Part shown: one piece after another, positions 13,874 to 23,063 of the stretch | Layout of the letters: every line of letters starts with the position of its first letter | How positions within the stretch are numbered: position 1 is the stretch's first letter | Assembly (NCBI GenBank): GCA_045601285.1 | Contig: JAZRZJ010000048.1 | Coordinates: 1-25,895, forward strand | Source: F23-B02 sp045601285 | Lineage (GTDB): Bacteria > Bacillota > Clostridia > Oscillospirales > Oscillospiraceae | Length of the DNA: 25,895 nucleotides | Direction of reading: 5' to 3' | The notes under the pieces: model-generated | The model's input: the letters and a program-made list of their open reading frames with translations, nothing else | What the model was told of the DNA's origin: nothing | Databases searched by the model: none | Translations under genes and position numbers: made by a program

Positions 13874-14740
13874 ATGAAAAAATCTAAAACCTCTGAAGCA
13901 ATAATAAAATATGCCGTAATTGTAATCGGTACAATGCTCTACGCCGTGGGATTTCAGTTCTTTCTTTATCCCAACGCAATTGTAGTTGGCGGAGTATCGG
14001 GTATTGCCATGATTATCAACATGCTTACCGAGCTGCCCGTCGGTGTTCTTACAATAATAATGAACATTCCGCTTTTTGTTCTGGCGTGGAAACACTTCGG
14101 CCTCAATTTCATTGTCAGCTCGCTTGTGGGTATGCTTCTTTCGTCGGTGTTTGTTGACCTGCTTGCGCTTTACAGCTATGCGCCCACAAACGATATGCTG
14201 CTTGCCTGCTTCATAGGCGGCGCCATAAAGGGCACGGGACTCGGCCTTGTTTACCATGTCGGTGCAACCACAGGCGGTGTTGACATTGTTGCCAAGTTTG
14301 CAAGACGCAAGTTCCCGTATATCAACTTCGGCACGCTTGTGCTGATTATGGACTGTGTGATAATCATTGTCTTTGCGGCGGTATTCAATAAGATTGAAAG
14401 TGCCATGTATGCAGTTATTGCAATGTTCATCACCTCAAAGGCAATTGACCTTGTGCTTTACGGCATTGACAATTCGAATGTTTGCTATATCATAAGCAAC
14501 GAAAGTGAACAGGTCGTAAAGGCAATAACCGACAGGCTGCATCGGGGCGTTACAATTCTCGAAGGACAGGGTGCGTATTCGCGTCAGAATAAGCAGGTTC
14601 TGCTCTGCGTTGTAAAGCGTCCGCAGATCAATGAAATTCGCAAAATGGTCACGGCAATTGATGAAAATGCCTTCTTCATTGTCACCGATGCAAAGAATGT
14701 TTACGGACGGGGCTTCGGCGACATTGCTGACTTAAGCTGA
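13874..14740 (+). CDS. YitT family membrane protein with C-terminal DUF2179
   Basis: A 288-residue integral membrane protein. About five to six hydrophobic segments cover roughly residues 10-190: AVIVIGTMLYAVGFQFFL, GVSGIAMIINML, a GVLTIIMNIPLFVLAW segment and others. A cytosolic DUF2179-type domain (about 200-280, with HRGVTILEGQGAYS and IDENAFFIVTDAKNVYGRGF) matches the YitT family. Function is not established for most members. The chosen ATG (13874) begins MKKSKTSEA, as in relatives. A TTG at 13859 is in frame but overlaps the parC stop and lacks a nearby binding site. The AAAGGA before the ATG is unusually close (2-3 bases), so the exact start is uncertain. It is the last gene of the topoisomerase operon, followed directly by the tRNA-Gly promoter. 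Confidence 0.9.
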   Translation: MKKSKTSEAIIKYAVIVIGTMLYAVGFQFFLYPNAIVVGGVSGIAMIINMLTELPVGVLTIIMNIPLFVLAWKHFGLNFIVSSLVGMLLSSVFVDLLALYSYAPTNDMLLACFIGGAIKGTGLGLVYHVGATTGGVDIVAKFARRKFPYINFGTLVLIMDCVIIIVFAAVFNKIESAMYAVIAMFITSKAIDLVLYGIDNSNVCYIISNESEQVVKAITDRLHRGVTILEGQGAYSRQNKQVLLCVVKRPQINEIRKMVTAIDENAFFIVTDAKNVYGRGFGDIADLS

Positions 14741-14768
14741 AAATTTTATCGGAACGTGAAAATTTAGC

Positions 14769-14796
14769 TTGACAAATTGAAAATATATGCTAAACT
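14769..14796 (+). promoter_or_regulatory. Promoter of tRNA-Gly
   Basis: -35 TTGACA (14769-14774), 16-bp spacer, TGC-extended -10 TAAACT (14791-14796). The tRNA begins 14 bases after the -10. Confidence 0.85.
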
Positions 14797-14810
14797 CTAT
14801 CATGTTCCGT

Positions 14811-14886
14811 GCGGGCATAGCTCATCCGGTAGAGCGCCACCTTGCCAAGGTGGAGGTAGCGAGTTCGAGTCTCGTTGCCCGCTCCA
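14811..14886 (+). tRNA. tRNA-Gly (anticodon GCC)
   Basis: A 76-nt cloverleaf. The acceptor GCGGGCA pairs with TGCCCGC, and the D stem is GCTC/GAGC. The anticodon stem CCACC/GGTGG encloses loop TTGCCAA (anticodon GCC, reading GGC/GGT). The T stem is GCGAG/CTCGT. The discriminator is T and CCA is encoded. Confidence 0.97.
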
Positions 14887-14926
14887 AAAACAAAACGACC
14901 ATCCTTTTGGATGGTCGTTTTGTTTT
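14887..14926. terminator. Bidirectional terminator between tRNA-Gly and the YibE/F gene
   Basis: 18-bp arms AAAACAAAACGACCATCC (14887-14904) and its exact complement (14909-14926) surround the loop TTTT. A-rich and T-rich ends allow use in both directions. The stop codon of the minus-strand gene (14925-14927) overlaps the right arm, repeating the arrangement at tRNA-Thr. Confidence 0.93.
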
Positions 14927-16088
14927 ATTTACTAAGAATTATTGAGCTTATGAGCGCCGTTATGGGAACGGAGAGTATTACGCCGATGCTGCTGGCTACA
15001 CCGCTTATTACTTCGATTGCCAGGTATGCGGAGCTGAAGAGCAGGTGCGGCTGAAGTCCGAGGGAATAGAGGTAAATAATCAGTACAAAGCTGCTGCCGA
15101 TAAAGGCAAGAATAAGAGTGTTTGTCATGGTGCCTACCATGTCACGACCTATGTTCATTCCACTCTTGAACAGTTCTTTTCGTTTTATCGTGCCGTCAAC
15201 GTCCTTAATCTCCGACATTGAGGAGGCAAGACTCATTGCAACGTCCATAACCGCGCCAAGTGCGCTGACGGTAATTCCGCCCACAAGCAGACCTCGGAGA
15301 CCGATGGGAGTTCCCGTTTGCCGAAGCTGCAAAAGCGGCTCAACATCGGAAATGCGCAGACCGTCAATGCGGGCAATTGACTGCGCCAGAAGCCCGAACA
15401 GAAGGGCAAGCGCCACACCTGCAACTGTTCCGCAGATTGCGCAAACAGTCTTTTTTGTGACACCGCCGAGAATTACAAAGCTTACAACGGCAACATAGGC
15501 ACAAGTGATAAAAACGGTAATTAAAGTCGGGAAGCCCTTGAGAAGCAGGGGAATGAGAATACAGAAAATGCACGCAACGGTAATTATCAGACCTAAAAGT
15601 GACTTTGCGCCCGTTTTTCCGCCGACCAGTACCGTTGCCAGCATAAAGAGGAGTATAACGATTGCTATTGCAGGCTCGCGATTATATTCGTGAACTGATG
15701 CGCGGACACTGCCATCGCCGTAAGTAGAGATTACCAGCACCACACTGTCACCGACCTCAACGGGTACACCGTAAAGAGGACCGACGGCATTGTCGGCGAG
15801 AAGCTCTTCGCCTTCGTATTGACCTGAAGTTACCCTGACGACAAGCGACTGCTCGCCGCGATAGCCTCCGTCTGAATCCTCGTCCTGCCAGGTGTCGTCG
15901 CTGATTATCTGTATGACGGTACCTTTTTCATACTCTGCATAATCCTCGGCCATAGCATCGTCGGCAGACGGAGTACTGCAGAAGCAGCAAAAAACAACAA
16001 AGATCACGGCTGCGGCGGCAAGAATAATTATTGACCATTTATTATCCGATATCCAGGACTTGAATCCTGCCCTTTTCCTGCGTTTCAT
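14925..16088 (-). CDS. YibE/F family multi-pass membrane protein
   Basis: A 387-residue protein of the YibE/F family. The start is placed at MKRRKRAGF (codon 16086-16088), with AAAGGAAG about 8 bases upstream. A longer frame reaches 16148 but runs through the promoter. A basic N-terminus leads to one membrane segment (about 18-37, IIILAAAAVIFVVFCCF). An extracytoplasmic domain of about 100 residues follows (KGTVIQIISDD to VVLVISTYGDG). After it come about seven hydrophobic helices, with conserved-looking small-residue stretches such as GVTKKTVCAICGTVAG and VSALGAVMDVAMSLASSM. The molecular function of this family is unknown to me. It is transcribed alone, divergent from the large surface protein and convergent with tRNA-Gly. 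Confidence 0.88.
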   Translation of the reverse strand: MKRRKRAGFKSWISDNKWSIIILAAAAVIFVVFCCFCSTPSADDAMAEDYAEYEKGTVIQIISDDTWQDEDSDGGYRGEQSLVVRVTSGQYEGEELLADNAVGPLYGVPVEVGDSVVLVISTYGDGSVRASVHEYNREPAIAIVILLFMLATVLVGGKTGAKSLLGLIITVACIFCILIPLLLKGFPTLITVFITCAYVAVVSFVILGGVTKKTVCAICGTVAGVALALLFGLLAQSIARIDGLRISDVEPLLQLRQTGTPIGLRGLLVGGITVSALGAVMDVAMSLASSMSEIKDVDGTIKRKELFKSGMNIGRDMVGTMTNTLILAFIGSSFVLIIYLYSLGLQPHLLFSSAYLAIEVISGVASSIGVILSVPITALISSIILSK

Positions 16089-16119
16089 GTCGGAACTTCC
16101 TTTGATTAAATATGAAGTC

Positions 16120-16148
16120 AGCATATCAACTGATGTAAATTTTGTCAA
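16120..16148 (-). promoter_or_regulatory. Promoter of the YibE/F gene
   Basis: On the minus strand, consensus -35 TTGACA (complement of 16143-16148), 17-bp spacer, and -10 TATGCT (complement of 16120-16125). It lies about 30 bases upstream of the start codon and supports the shorter start, because the longer frame would begin within the -35. Confidence 0.8.
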
Positions 16149-16229
16149 GTCTGCGCAATATCCGGCGCATCATTTTGGCATTTTGTAGAAAATTGATTAA
16201 ATGGCATATATTATGTGTAATTATGTGGC

Positions 16230-16254
16230 AACACACAATATTTTGTGTTAGAAT
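16230..16254 (+). promoter_or_regulatory. Promoter region with 20-bp near-palindrome upstream of the surface-protein gene
   Basis: AACACACAATATTTTGTGTT (16230-16249) matches its own reverse complement at 18 of 20 positions. A -10-like TAGAAT (16249-16254) overlaps its right end. The -35 match upstream is poor (GTGGCA at 18 bp). This is a plausible operator placed over the core promoter, suggesting regulated expression. The regulator is unknown. Confidence 0.5.
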
Positions 16255-16303
16255 ACAATCGCCATAATTGGTTGTTTTATAAAATTACAAGGAGGGTAAT
16301 GTA

Positions 16304-19300
16304 ATGCGAAATAACGGTCGCAGCAGATTTCTTGCGGCATTGCTGGCAGTGGTGATGGTACTTACACTAATGCCCATGTCCGTATTTGCAGCTGAAGCAA
16401 AGCTGCCTGCTGCAGTCAAGGTTAATATCACCGAAGCCTCCGACATCACGCCGGGCTCTTATCTCATTGAAGGCTTGAGCGCCAACAAGCTTGATGACGG
16501 AAGTGACACGGCATTCATGTCAGCCAAAGGCTCAACTGCAACCAGACTTATGTCTGCACAGTTTGATGTCGGTAACGACACAGTAGTGTCCTACGGCAAG
16601 GAATGCGTATGGAATCTCATAGAAACCGAGGGCGGTTTCTTTGTACAGAACGCAGATAATGAAAAGTATCTGTATTACGGCTCAAACTCGGGCAACAACA
16701 TTTATCAGACTTCTGATGTTAAAGAAGCTGGAGTATGGACTGTTGTTGCAAACGGCGATTTCTGGACACTTCAGGAAGTTGCCTCCGGACGTCAGCTGAG
16801 CGCAAACCGCTTCGGCAGCGCAGGCAGCTATTACCTCGGCTTTGCAGCCTATGCCTCCAACAGCTCCTGCAAGCGCGCTCTTGAGTTCTATAAGATTGAA
16901 GAAAATCATGTTATCGCAGGCCTTGATGAGCTTACAGACGGCTCGCAGGTTGTAATCTACAACCCCGCAAATATGACTGCTCTGTCCAGCGTTTACGGCG
17001 GAAATTACAACAACGGTGTTGCTCTTACCGAAAAAAACGGTAAGCTGGCAGGCTTTGAGAAAACTGAGCTCTGGACCGTAGGCGTAAATGAAGACGGCAC
17101 ATATACCTTCTCTACTGCAGACGGCAAGAAGCTTGCGATGTCAGATTCCTACACAAGCATGCCTCTTGATTCACAGTTTGCGGATTGGACTCTTACCGCA
17201 ACTGACGGCGGCTATTTCCTTGATAATATGCAGCGCTCCGCAGTTGACGGCAAGGGCAGAATCGAATGGTATTCTGATAAAGAGTATTGGAGCGCATATA
17301 AGACCTCCAGCACGGGCGACCTGTTTGTTCAGCAGTTCTACCTTGTTGTTGAGCCTCTTGAGCAGCTCGAAACCATCGATCCCACCGACCCTGTAATTCC
17401 CGGCGGACCTCTTGCCGCAGGTGACAAGGTTGTTATCTACAACCCTGCCAATATGAAGGCCCTTTCCAGCGTTTATGACGGCTACTACAACAGCGCTGTT
17501 GATGTTAAGCTGGAAAACGGCGAGCTTAAAGGCTTCTATGACAGCGAGGTCTGGGTTGTAGGCGCAAACAGTGACGGTACCTACACCTTCACTCCTTATA
17601 ATGGCAGCGGCAAGCTGGCAATGAACGATGCAAACAGCAGTATGCCTCTTGACGGCGCATATCCTAACTGGGCTGTTTCCGGGGCTAATACAGACGGCTG
17701 CTACTACATCAAGAACACCCAGCGCGGAGCTTTTGTTGAGTTCTACTCTGCAAAAGGTACATGGAGTGCTTACTACAATAATACCGATGAGGCTCTCTTT
17801 GCTCAGTGCATATATAAAGTAACAGGCGATATTTCCTCTCATGATAGCGGCAATATGCCAAAGAACGGCGATGAGGTTGTTATCTATAACGCCAGCGCAG
17901 GCTGCGTTTTCGGTATGCCCAATGACATGAACACCTCACTTGACTCTGCTTCGGCATTTATCAGCAACGGTGTTGCCAATCCCGGTAACGGAGCAAGAGT
18001 TTTCACCGTGGGCGTCAGCGGCAGTGACTACACCTTTAAAACAGGCAATTTGTATCTTGCCTCCGATGATGCAGAGAATTTGTTCCTCACAGATGACGAA
18101 ACTGCAAATATCAAGTGGAATCTTGAAAGCGGCACCGACGGCTTTGTAATTTACAGCAAGGACAGTAAGTACACCTTCTCCGGCGGCGGCTCATCAAAAG
18201 TTTGCATTGAGTACTACGGCAACAGCTTCTCGGGCTGGACCTACAAGGCAGCAGACAAGGCCATCTTTGAGATGCAGTTCTATCCCGTTGCAGAGGGAAC
18301 AACCGTAGTAAATGGCGTTGTGGATATGCCCGAGGTAGTACTCGCCAGCGGCGATGCATATATCGGCATGGATTACGAGCTTAACTTCGAAATCAATGCG
18401 CTTTTCGGCTACAATATGCCCGCCATTACCCTCAACGGAGAGCCTATTACTCAATACTCAATGGTAAACTACATTACCGTTAAAATTCCTGCCGAAAAGG
18501 TCGTGGGCGACGAGCTTGTCTTCGTTGTGACCGGTACGGACAAAGAGGGAGTGCCTTATGATACTACCTTCAAAATTCCGGTAATTGATGAGCCCGTTGT
18601 CGCGGACGTCAACCCGGCCTCTTATTCTGTTACCGGCGATAATAAGCGCCCGGTTATTTCCGCTGAAATTGTAAACGGCGGCGAAAATCCCACTGTTACC
18701 ATGACTGTTAACAAGAAGCTTGTTGATGCAGTGTATGATAACGGATTTATAACTTACACTCCTTCGGAAGATATGCCCGACGGCAAGGTTACTGTGATTG
18801 TCTCTGTCACCCGTGCGGACGGTAAAACAGCAGTTAAGACATGGAGCTTCAATGTCGGCAATATGACATATCAGCTCTACTTCGGTCAGCTCCACAGCCA
18901 CACCGCAGAATATTCCGACGGCGCAGGTACTCTTCAGGACGGACTTAATTACATTAAAAATCTCCCTGAAAGCGCAAACGTTCAGTTCGTTGCTTTCACA
19001 GACCACTCCAACTACTTTGACTCATCAAGCGCAGCTAATCCCGAGCAGGCTATGTATGACATGAGCCTTGCAACTGCGGCAAGCCAGCAGAAATGGGCAA
19101 CTTATAAAGAAACCATTGCTGCGTTCAATGAAAGCCAGTCAGATGTAATTGCAATAGGCGGCTTTGAAATGACCTGGTCCGGCGGACCCGGCCATATCAA
19201 CACCTTTAATACCCCCGGTATTGTTTCCCGCAACAACTCTACTCTTAACAATAAAACCAACGATTCCGGCATGAAGGCATACTATGCGCTTCTCAGCCAG

Positions 19301-22300
19301 GCGGAAGGTGCAGGCTCCATCAGCCAGCTAAACCACCCCGGAACGACCTTCGGCAACTTCAGCGATTTTTCCTATTGGGACGCAGTAATCGACAGCCGTG
19401 TATTTCTCGTTGAAGTCGGCAACGGTGAAGGCCCCATAGGCGCAGGCGGCTACTATCCCAGCTATGAGCAGTATATTATGGCGCTTGATAAGGGCTGGCA
19501 CGTTGCTCCTACCAATAATCAGGATAACCACAAGGGCAAGTGGGGCAATGCCAACGACGCCCGCGACGTTATCCTCACCAACGATTTCTCCGAGGAAGGC
19601 ATTTACAACGCGATCCGCGCTATGCGTGTATATGCTACCGAGGACAAGAACCTTGAAATTTACTACAATATCAACGATTTCGAACTCGGCAGCAGCATCA
19701 CTGACGTTCCCGAAATGCTGAACATCAATGTCAGCGCACACGATCCCGATTCCAGCGACACCATCAGCAAGGTTGAGGTCGTAGTAAACAGCGGCAAGGT
19801 AATTCACACATGGGACAGCCAGGCTGACCTCGCAACAGGCGAATTTTCCGTCAGCGTTTCTCCCGATTACAGCTACTACTTCATTCGCGTTACCGAGGGT
19901 GACGGCGATATCGCAGTAACCGCTCCCATCTGGGTTGGCGAGAGTCTCAAGCTCGGTATTTCCGCCATGGAGTGCGGAACCTCCACTCCCGTCACCGGTG
20001 AGGAGCTCACCCTGAACACCACCGTGTTTAACAGCGAGAGTTACGAAGCTGTTGTCAAGTCCGTTGTTTACACCACCGACGGCAGCAAGGTTATCGGTAC
20101 CGACACTACGGGCTATACCGTTCCTGCAAGCGGCAGCTTTGTTATTAACTTTAAGTACACTCCCGACATTGCGAAGGTAATGACCGTAACCGCAACTGTG
20201 GTTATTGAGCAGAACGGAAAGGAATATACCTTCACAAAGGATATCGTTCTTGACGTTCTCAACGCCGGCGACCTTGTATATATAGGCATTGACGCAGCTC
20301 ATCACAATGAATATGTTGCAGGTAACTACAGCGACTCCATGGGCAATTTCGGCGAGCTTGCCGCGGGCTATTCCGTGCGAACCGTTGAGCTTAAAACCTC
20401 TGAAGACCTCATTGCAGCTTGCGCAGACGGAAAGTATAAGGCAATTATACTTACAGCTCCTTCCCGCCGCGACGGTACGGTATTGAGAAATCCGTATGAC
20501 TGCTATACCGATGCGGAAATTGCGGCACTTACCGAATTCAACAGCGCAGGCGGCGTGATCGTCGTTGCGGGCTGGTCTGACTATTATGAAAGCTACTCGG
20601 CATTCCCCGAAGCTGAACACATGGCTGCACAGCAGAACAAGCTGCTTGCGGCGCTGGGCTCAAGTCTGCGGATATCCGATGACGGAACGAATGACGATTC
20701 TCTCAACGGCGGTCAGACACAGCGACTTTACTTAAGTACCTACAACATGGACAATATCCTTATGAACGGTGTTGAAGTTGATGCAGACCACCTTAATGAC
20801 GTAATGTACACCGAGCGCTTCAGTCACTACGGCGGAGCATCGATCTATGCCGTTGACGCAAGCGGAAATCCGACGACCGTTCTGCCTGCAAGCGTATCTC
20901 CCGTTGTTTACGGTCACGCAAGCACATACTCCAAGGACTCCGACAGCGTTGGTGTCAGCGGAGACGCTGTTCCCAAATATGCAGTTGCCGACGGCGACAA
21001 TCGCCTTATGGTAATGGCAACAGAACAGCTTGACGGCAAGGGACTTATCGTTGTTTCCGGCGCAGCCTTCATGTCCAACTTCGAGGTTCAGTACACCGTT
21101 TCTGACAGCGGTGCGGAAAAGAACTACTCCAACTTCAAGATCTGCGAAAATCTCGTGCAGTTCATTAATCCCGTTTCCGTAACTCCCATTGCAGATGTTC
21201 AGAAGCAGACCGAAACCGGCTACAAGTACACCATTGAAGGCGTTGTAACCACCAATGCCTCCGGTTATGACAAGGATACCGCGTTCTTCGACTGCATCTA
21301 TGTTCAGGACGCAACCGGCGGTGTCTGCTGCTTCCCCGTAGCAGGTGACTACAAGATAGGCGATAAGGTTCGTATTACCGGCACCACCGATTTCTATCAG
21401 GGTGAAATGGAGCTTCAGGTAAGCTCAATTCAGAAGATAGGGGAGAACGAAACCGTTGCGGCAAAGGAAGTCAACGCAGCTGAGGTTAATGATCTCTCTG
21501 TCCTCGGTCAGTTCATTACCCTTAAGGGAACCGTCCAGAGCTTTGCTTCCGAAAACGGCCTTGTTCAGACAATTATGGTCAAGGACGCAAAGGGCGATGT
21601 GGCAAGAGTATTCATTGACGGCTACATCTGCTCCGCAAAGGACGTGGAAAACCTCAAGGTAGGCTGTGAGATTACCGTCAGCGGCGTTTCTTCCTACGAC
21701 AACACCTTCAATGCTCCCGATGGTCCCTTCCCGAGAATCCGTATAAATGATCGTGCAAATATCGTTTGCGGCGCTGTAATCGCAGATCCCTTCACGGATA
21801 TTGCAGGCAGCGGCTACCATGACTATATTGTCGAGGCGGCAAACACAGGCATCATCAACGGCTATGCCGACAATACCTTCAGACCCAAGGCTGACGTAAC
21901 CCGCGCACAGTTTATCACCATGCTGTACCGCGCAGTCGGTTCTCCCGCAGTCAGCGGAACTCTCAGCTTTGCCGATGCAGGAAGCATTGCGGGCGCATAC
22001 AAAGATGCTGTAATCTGGGGCGTTCAGAACGGTATAATCGCAGGCTATGGCGACAATACCTTCAGACCTAACCAGAACATCAGCCGCGCTCAGATGGCAA
22101 CCTTCATGTACCGCTATCTGAAGAATGTTGCGGGCTATGACTTCGGCTATGTAGTCGGAGTAAGCTTTGCCGATGCAGGAAGCATTGCAAGTGCCTATAA
22201 GGACGCAGTTAATGCAATTGTTTCCGCAGGCATCATGAACGGAACGGGCAGCAATATGTTCAGCCCCAACGGCACAGCAAACCGCGGCATGGCAGCAACC

Positions 22301-22333
22301 GTGATCCTGCGAGTGTATAAGCTCATAGGATAA
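16304..22333 (+). CDS. Secreted SLH-anchored multidomain protein with PHP-type metallohydrolase domain
   Basis: A 2009-residue cell-surface protein with AGGAGGG 7 bases before ATG. The signal peptide is residues 1-29, with cleavage likely after SVFA. Four N-terminal repeat modules (about 36-205, 208-352, 370-512, 518-662) share the pattern VVIYNPANM...W...Y(T/Y)F...LFxQxFY. An Ig-like segment follows (about 670-850). A PHP/CehA-McbA-like metallohydrolase domain (about 856-1130) has metal-site candidates H864 and H866 (QLHSH), D900-H901 (FTDHSN), E955 (GFEMTW), H964, H1011 (LNHPG), D1074 and H1076 (QDNH). Next are a beta-rich segment, a GATase-like alpha/beta domain (about 1322-1610), OB-fold-like repeats (about 1628-1825) and three SLH domains (1828-2009) for cell-wall attachment. 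I infer an extracellular hydrolase, perhaps acting on phosphoester or nucleotide-like substrates. The true substrate is not visible in the sequence. Confidence 0.88.
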   Translation: MRNNGRSRFLAALLAVVMVLTLMPMSVFAAEAKLPAAVKVNITEASDITPGSYLIEGLSANKLDDGSDTAFMSAKGSTATRLMSAQFDVGNDTVVSYGKECVWNLIETEGGFFVQNADNEKYLYYGSNSGNNIYQTSDVKEAGVWTVVANGDFWTLQEVASGRQLSANRFGSAGSYYLGFAAYASNSSCKRALEFYKIEENHVIAGLDELTDGSQVVIYNPANMTALSSVYGGNYNNGVALTEKNGKLAGFEKTELWTVGVNEDGTYTFSTADGKKLAMSDSYTSMPLDSQFADWTLTATDGGYFLDNMQRSAVDGKGRIEWYSDKEYWSAYKTSSTGDLFVQQFYLVVEPLEQLETIDPTDPVIPGGPLAAGDKVVIYNPANMKALSSVYDGYYNSAVDVKLENGELKGFYDSEVWVVGANSDGTYTFTPYNGSGKLAMNDANSSMPLDGAYPNWAVSGANTDGCYYIKNTQRGAFVEFYSAKGTWSAYYNNTDEALFAQCIYKVTGDISSHDSGNMPKNGDEVVIYNASAGCVFGMPNDMNTSLDSASAFISNGVANPGNGARVFTVGVSGSDYTFKTGNLYLASDDAENLFLTDDETANIKWNLESGTDGFVIYSKDSKYTFSGGGSSKVCIEYYGNSFSGWTYKAADKAIFEMQFYPVAEGTTVVNGVVDMPEVVLASGDAYIGMDYELNFEINALFGYNMPAITLNGEPITQYSMVNYITVKIPAEKVVGDELVFVVTGTDKEGVPYDTTFKIPVIDEPVVADVNPASYSVTGDNKRPVISAEIVNGGENPTVTMTVNKKLVDAVYDNGFITYTPSEDMPDGKVTVIVSVTRADGKTAVKTWSFNVGNMTYQLYFGQLHSHTAEYSDGAGTLQDGLNYIKNLPESANVQFVAFTDHSNYFDSSSAANPEQAMYDMSLATAASQQKWATYKETIAAFNESQSDVIAIGGFEMTWSGGPGHINTFNTPGIVSRNNSTLNNKTNDSGMKAYYALLSQAEGAGSISQLNHPGTTFGNFSDFSYWDAVIDSRVFLVEVGNGEGPIGAGGYYPSYEQYIMALDKGWHVAPTNNQDNHKGKWGNANDARDVILTNDFSEEGIYNAIRAMRVYATEDKNLEIYYNINDFELGSSITDVPEMLNINVSAHDPDSSDTISKVEVVVNSGKVIHTWDSQADLATGEFSVSVSPDYSYYFIRVTEGDGDIAVTAPIWVGESLKLGISAMECGTSTPVTGEELTLNTTVFNSESYEAVVKSVVYTTDGSKVIGTDTTGYTVPASGSFVINFKYTPDIAKVMTVTATVVIEQNGKEYTFTKDIVLDVLNAGDLVYIGIDAAHHNEYVAGNYSDSMGNFGELAAGYSVRTVELKTSEDLIAACADGKYKAIILTAPSRRDGTVLRNPYDCYTDAEIAALTEFNSAGGVIVVAGWSDYYESYSAFPEAEHMAAQQNKLLAALGSSLRISDDGTNDDSLNGGQTQRLYLSTYNMDNILMNGVEVDADHLNDVMYTERFSHYGGASIYAVDASGNPTTVLPASVSPVVYGHASTYSKDSDSVGVSGDAVPKYAVADGDNRLMVMATEQLDGKGLIVVSGAAFMSNFEVQYTVSDSGAEKNYSNFKICENLVQFINPVSVTPIADVQKQTETGYKYTIEGVVTTNASGYDKDTAFFDCIYVQDATGGVCCFPVAGDYKIGDKVRITGTTDFYQGEMELQVSSIQKIGENETVAAKEVNAAEVNDLSVLGQFITLKGTVQSFASENGLVQTIMVKDAKGDVARVFIDGYICSAKDVENLKVGCEITVSGVSSYDNTFNAPDGPFPRIRINDRANIVCGAVIADPFTDIAGSGYHDYIVEAANTGIINGYADNTFRPKADVTRAQFITMLYRAVGSPAVSGTLSFADAGSIAGAYKDAVIWGVQNGIIAGYGDNTFRPNQNISRAQMATFMYRYLKNVAGYDFGYVVGVSFADAGSIASAYKDAVNAIVSAGIMNGTGSNMFSPNGTANRGMAATVILRVYKLIG

Positions 22334-22338
22334 CATCA

Positions 22339-22383
22339 TATCTAAAAAGACACAGGTTCTCAGAACCTGTGTCTTTTTAGATA
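22339..22383. terminator. Bidirectional terminator with 22-bp perfect arms
   Basis: The left arm (22339-22360) and right arm (22362-22383) are exact complements separated by one base, centred on GGTTCTCAGAACC. A-runs and T-runs flank the GC-rich core. It starts six bases after the surface-protein stop and ends nine bases before the anti-sigma stop, so it serves both convergent genes. Confidence 0.93.
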
Positions 22384-22391
22384 AGCTTATC

Positions 22392-23063
22392 TCATGCAAG
22401 CATAATATAACCGTCATGTACATAGTTCGTCACACTTGAAGTGTCCGATGAGGAATAAAATTCACCGTATAGGAAGAAAAAATAGCCATATTTCTCATTG
22501 CAGGAGAAGCTCTGAAGCTCTTCCTTTGTGGCGTGCAGTGAAAATACATATTCCGTGTCCTCACCGTTATTGTGTTCCTCAAATACAGTCGTATAGCCCA
22601 GAGCACCAAGGCGCTCAAGCTCCGCCTGTACCTCTGCTGAATTACTGTCAAGCTGAACTCCGTCTTTGAAAACATAGACTATCACCTGATAACGGGCGCT
22701 GTCATCATATTCTTCAAGTGCGCCGCTGAGAGGAATGGACTTAAACACCTCTCCGTTTTTCGGCGCTGCATAGCTTGCATCCCCGGCAATGCCATAGCTG
22801 GATATCATGGGAATTACATCCTGCGGTTCAGTTACATTATTGGGTGCCTGCATGATGCTGTTTGTTGTATTATTCTGCTTCATGTTGTCAGTACGGTCAT
22901 TCAGACCGCCATTCCATACCCCGAAGCCCAGCATTGCCACGAGGCAAAGGGTAAGAACGGGTGCGGCAGCTTTAATTGCCCTCCCACGTGACTGCTTTTT
23001 TGAGGTTTCATATTCATCAATGCGATTCAGGGCGCTGTGCGCCATCTCTTCATAAGTCTTCAT
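22392..23063 (-). CDS. Membrane anti-sigma factor-like protein
   Basis: A 223-residue protein. The start is at MKTYEEMAH (codon 23061-23063), with AGGAGGG 8 bases upstream inside the sigma-factor gene. The two genes overlap by 14 bases, so translation is coupled. A short charged cytosolic N-terminus (about 26 residues) precedes one membrane helix (about 28-48, IKAAAPVLTLCLVAMLGFGVW). The rest is a roughly 170-residue extracytoplasmic part with no domain I recognise. The HxxxCxxC zinc anti-sigma motif is absent. Assignment as anti-sigma factor rests on position and topology rather than on a motif. It would hold the ECF sigma factor at the membrane and release it on an external signal. Confidence 0.75.
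   Translation of the reverse strand: MKTYEEMAHSALNRIDEYETSKKQSRGRAIKAAAPVLTLCLVAMLGFGVWNGGLNDRTDNMKQNNTTNSIMQAPNNVTEPQDVIPMISSYGIAGDASYAAPKNGEVFKSIPLSGALEEYDDSARYQVIVYVFKDGVQLDSNSAEVQAELERLGALGYTTVFEEHNNGEDTEYVFSLHATKEELQSFSCNEKYGYFFFLYGEFYSSSDTSSVTNYVHDGYIMLA

Noticed and set aside
19328..20620. Long open frame on the minus strand (430 codons) inside the surface-protein gene
   Set aside because: It is antisense to a clearly coding frame with recognised domains, has a low-complexity Val/Ala/Gly-rich composition and no ribosome binding site; a shadow of codon bias.
21782..22333. Direct repeats within the SLH region as a CRISPR-like or tandem repeat array
   Set aside because: The similarity is explained by three homologous SLH protein domains, with codon-level divergence and no spacers.
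21425..22423. Minus-strand frame of 332 codons across the SLH domains and the terminator
   Set aside because: It is antisense to the SLH repeats, crosses a strong bidirectional terminator and shows Cys/Ala-rich nonsense composition.
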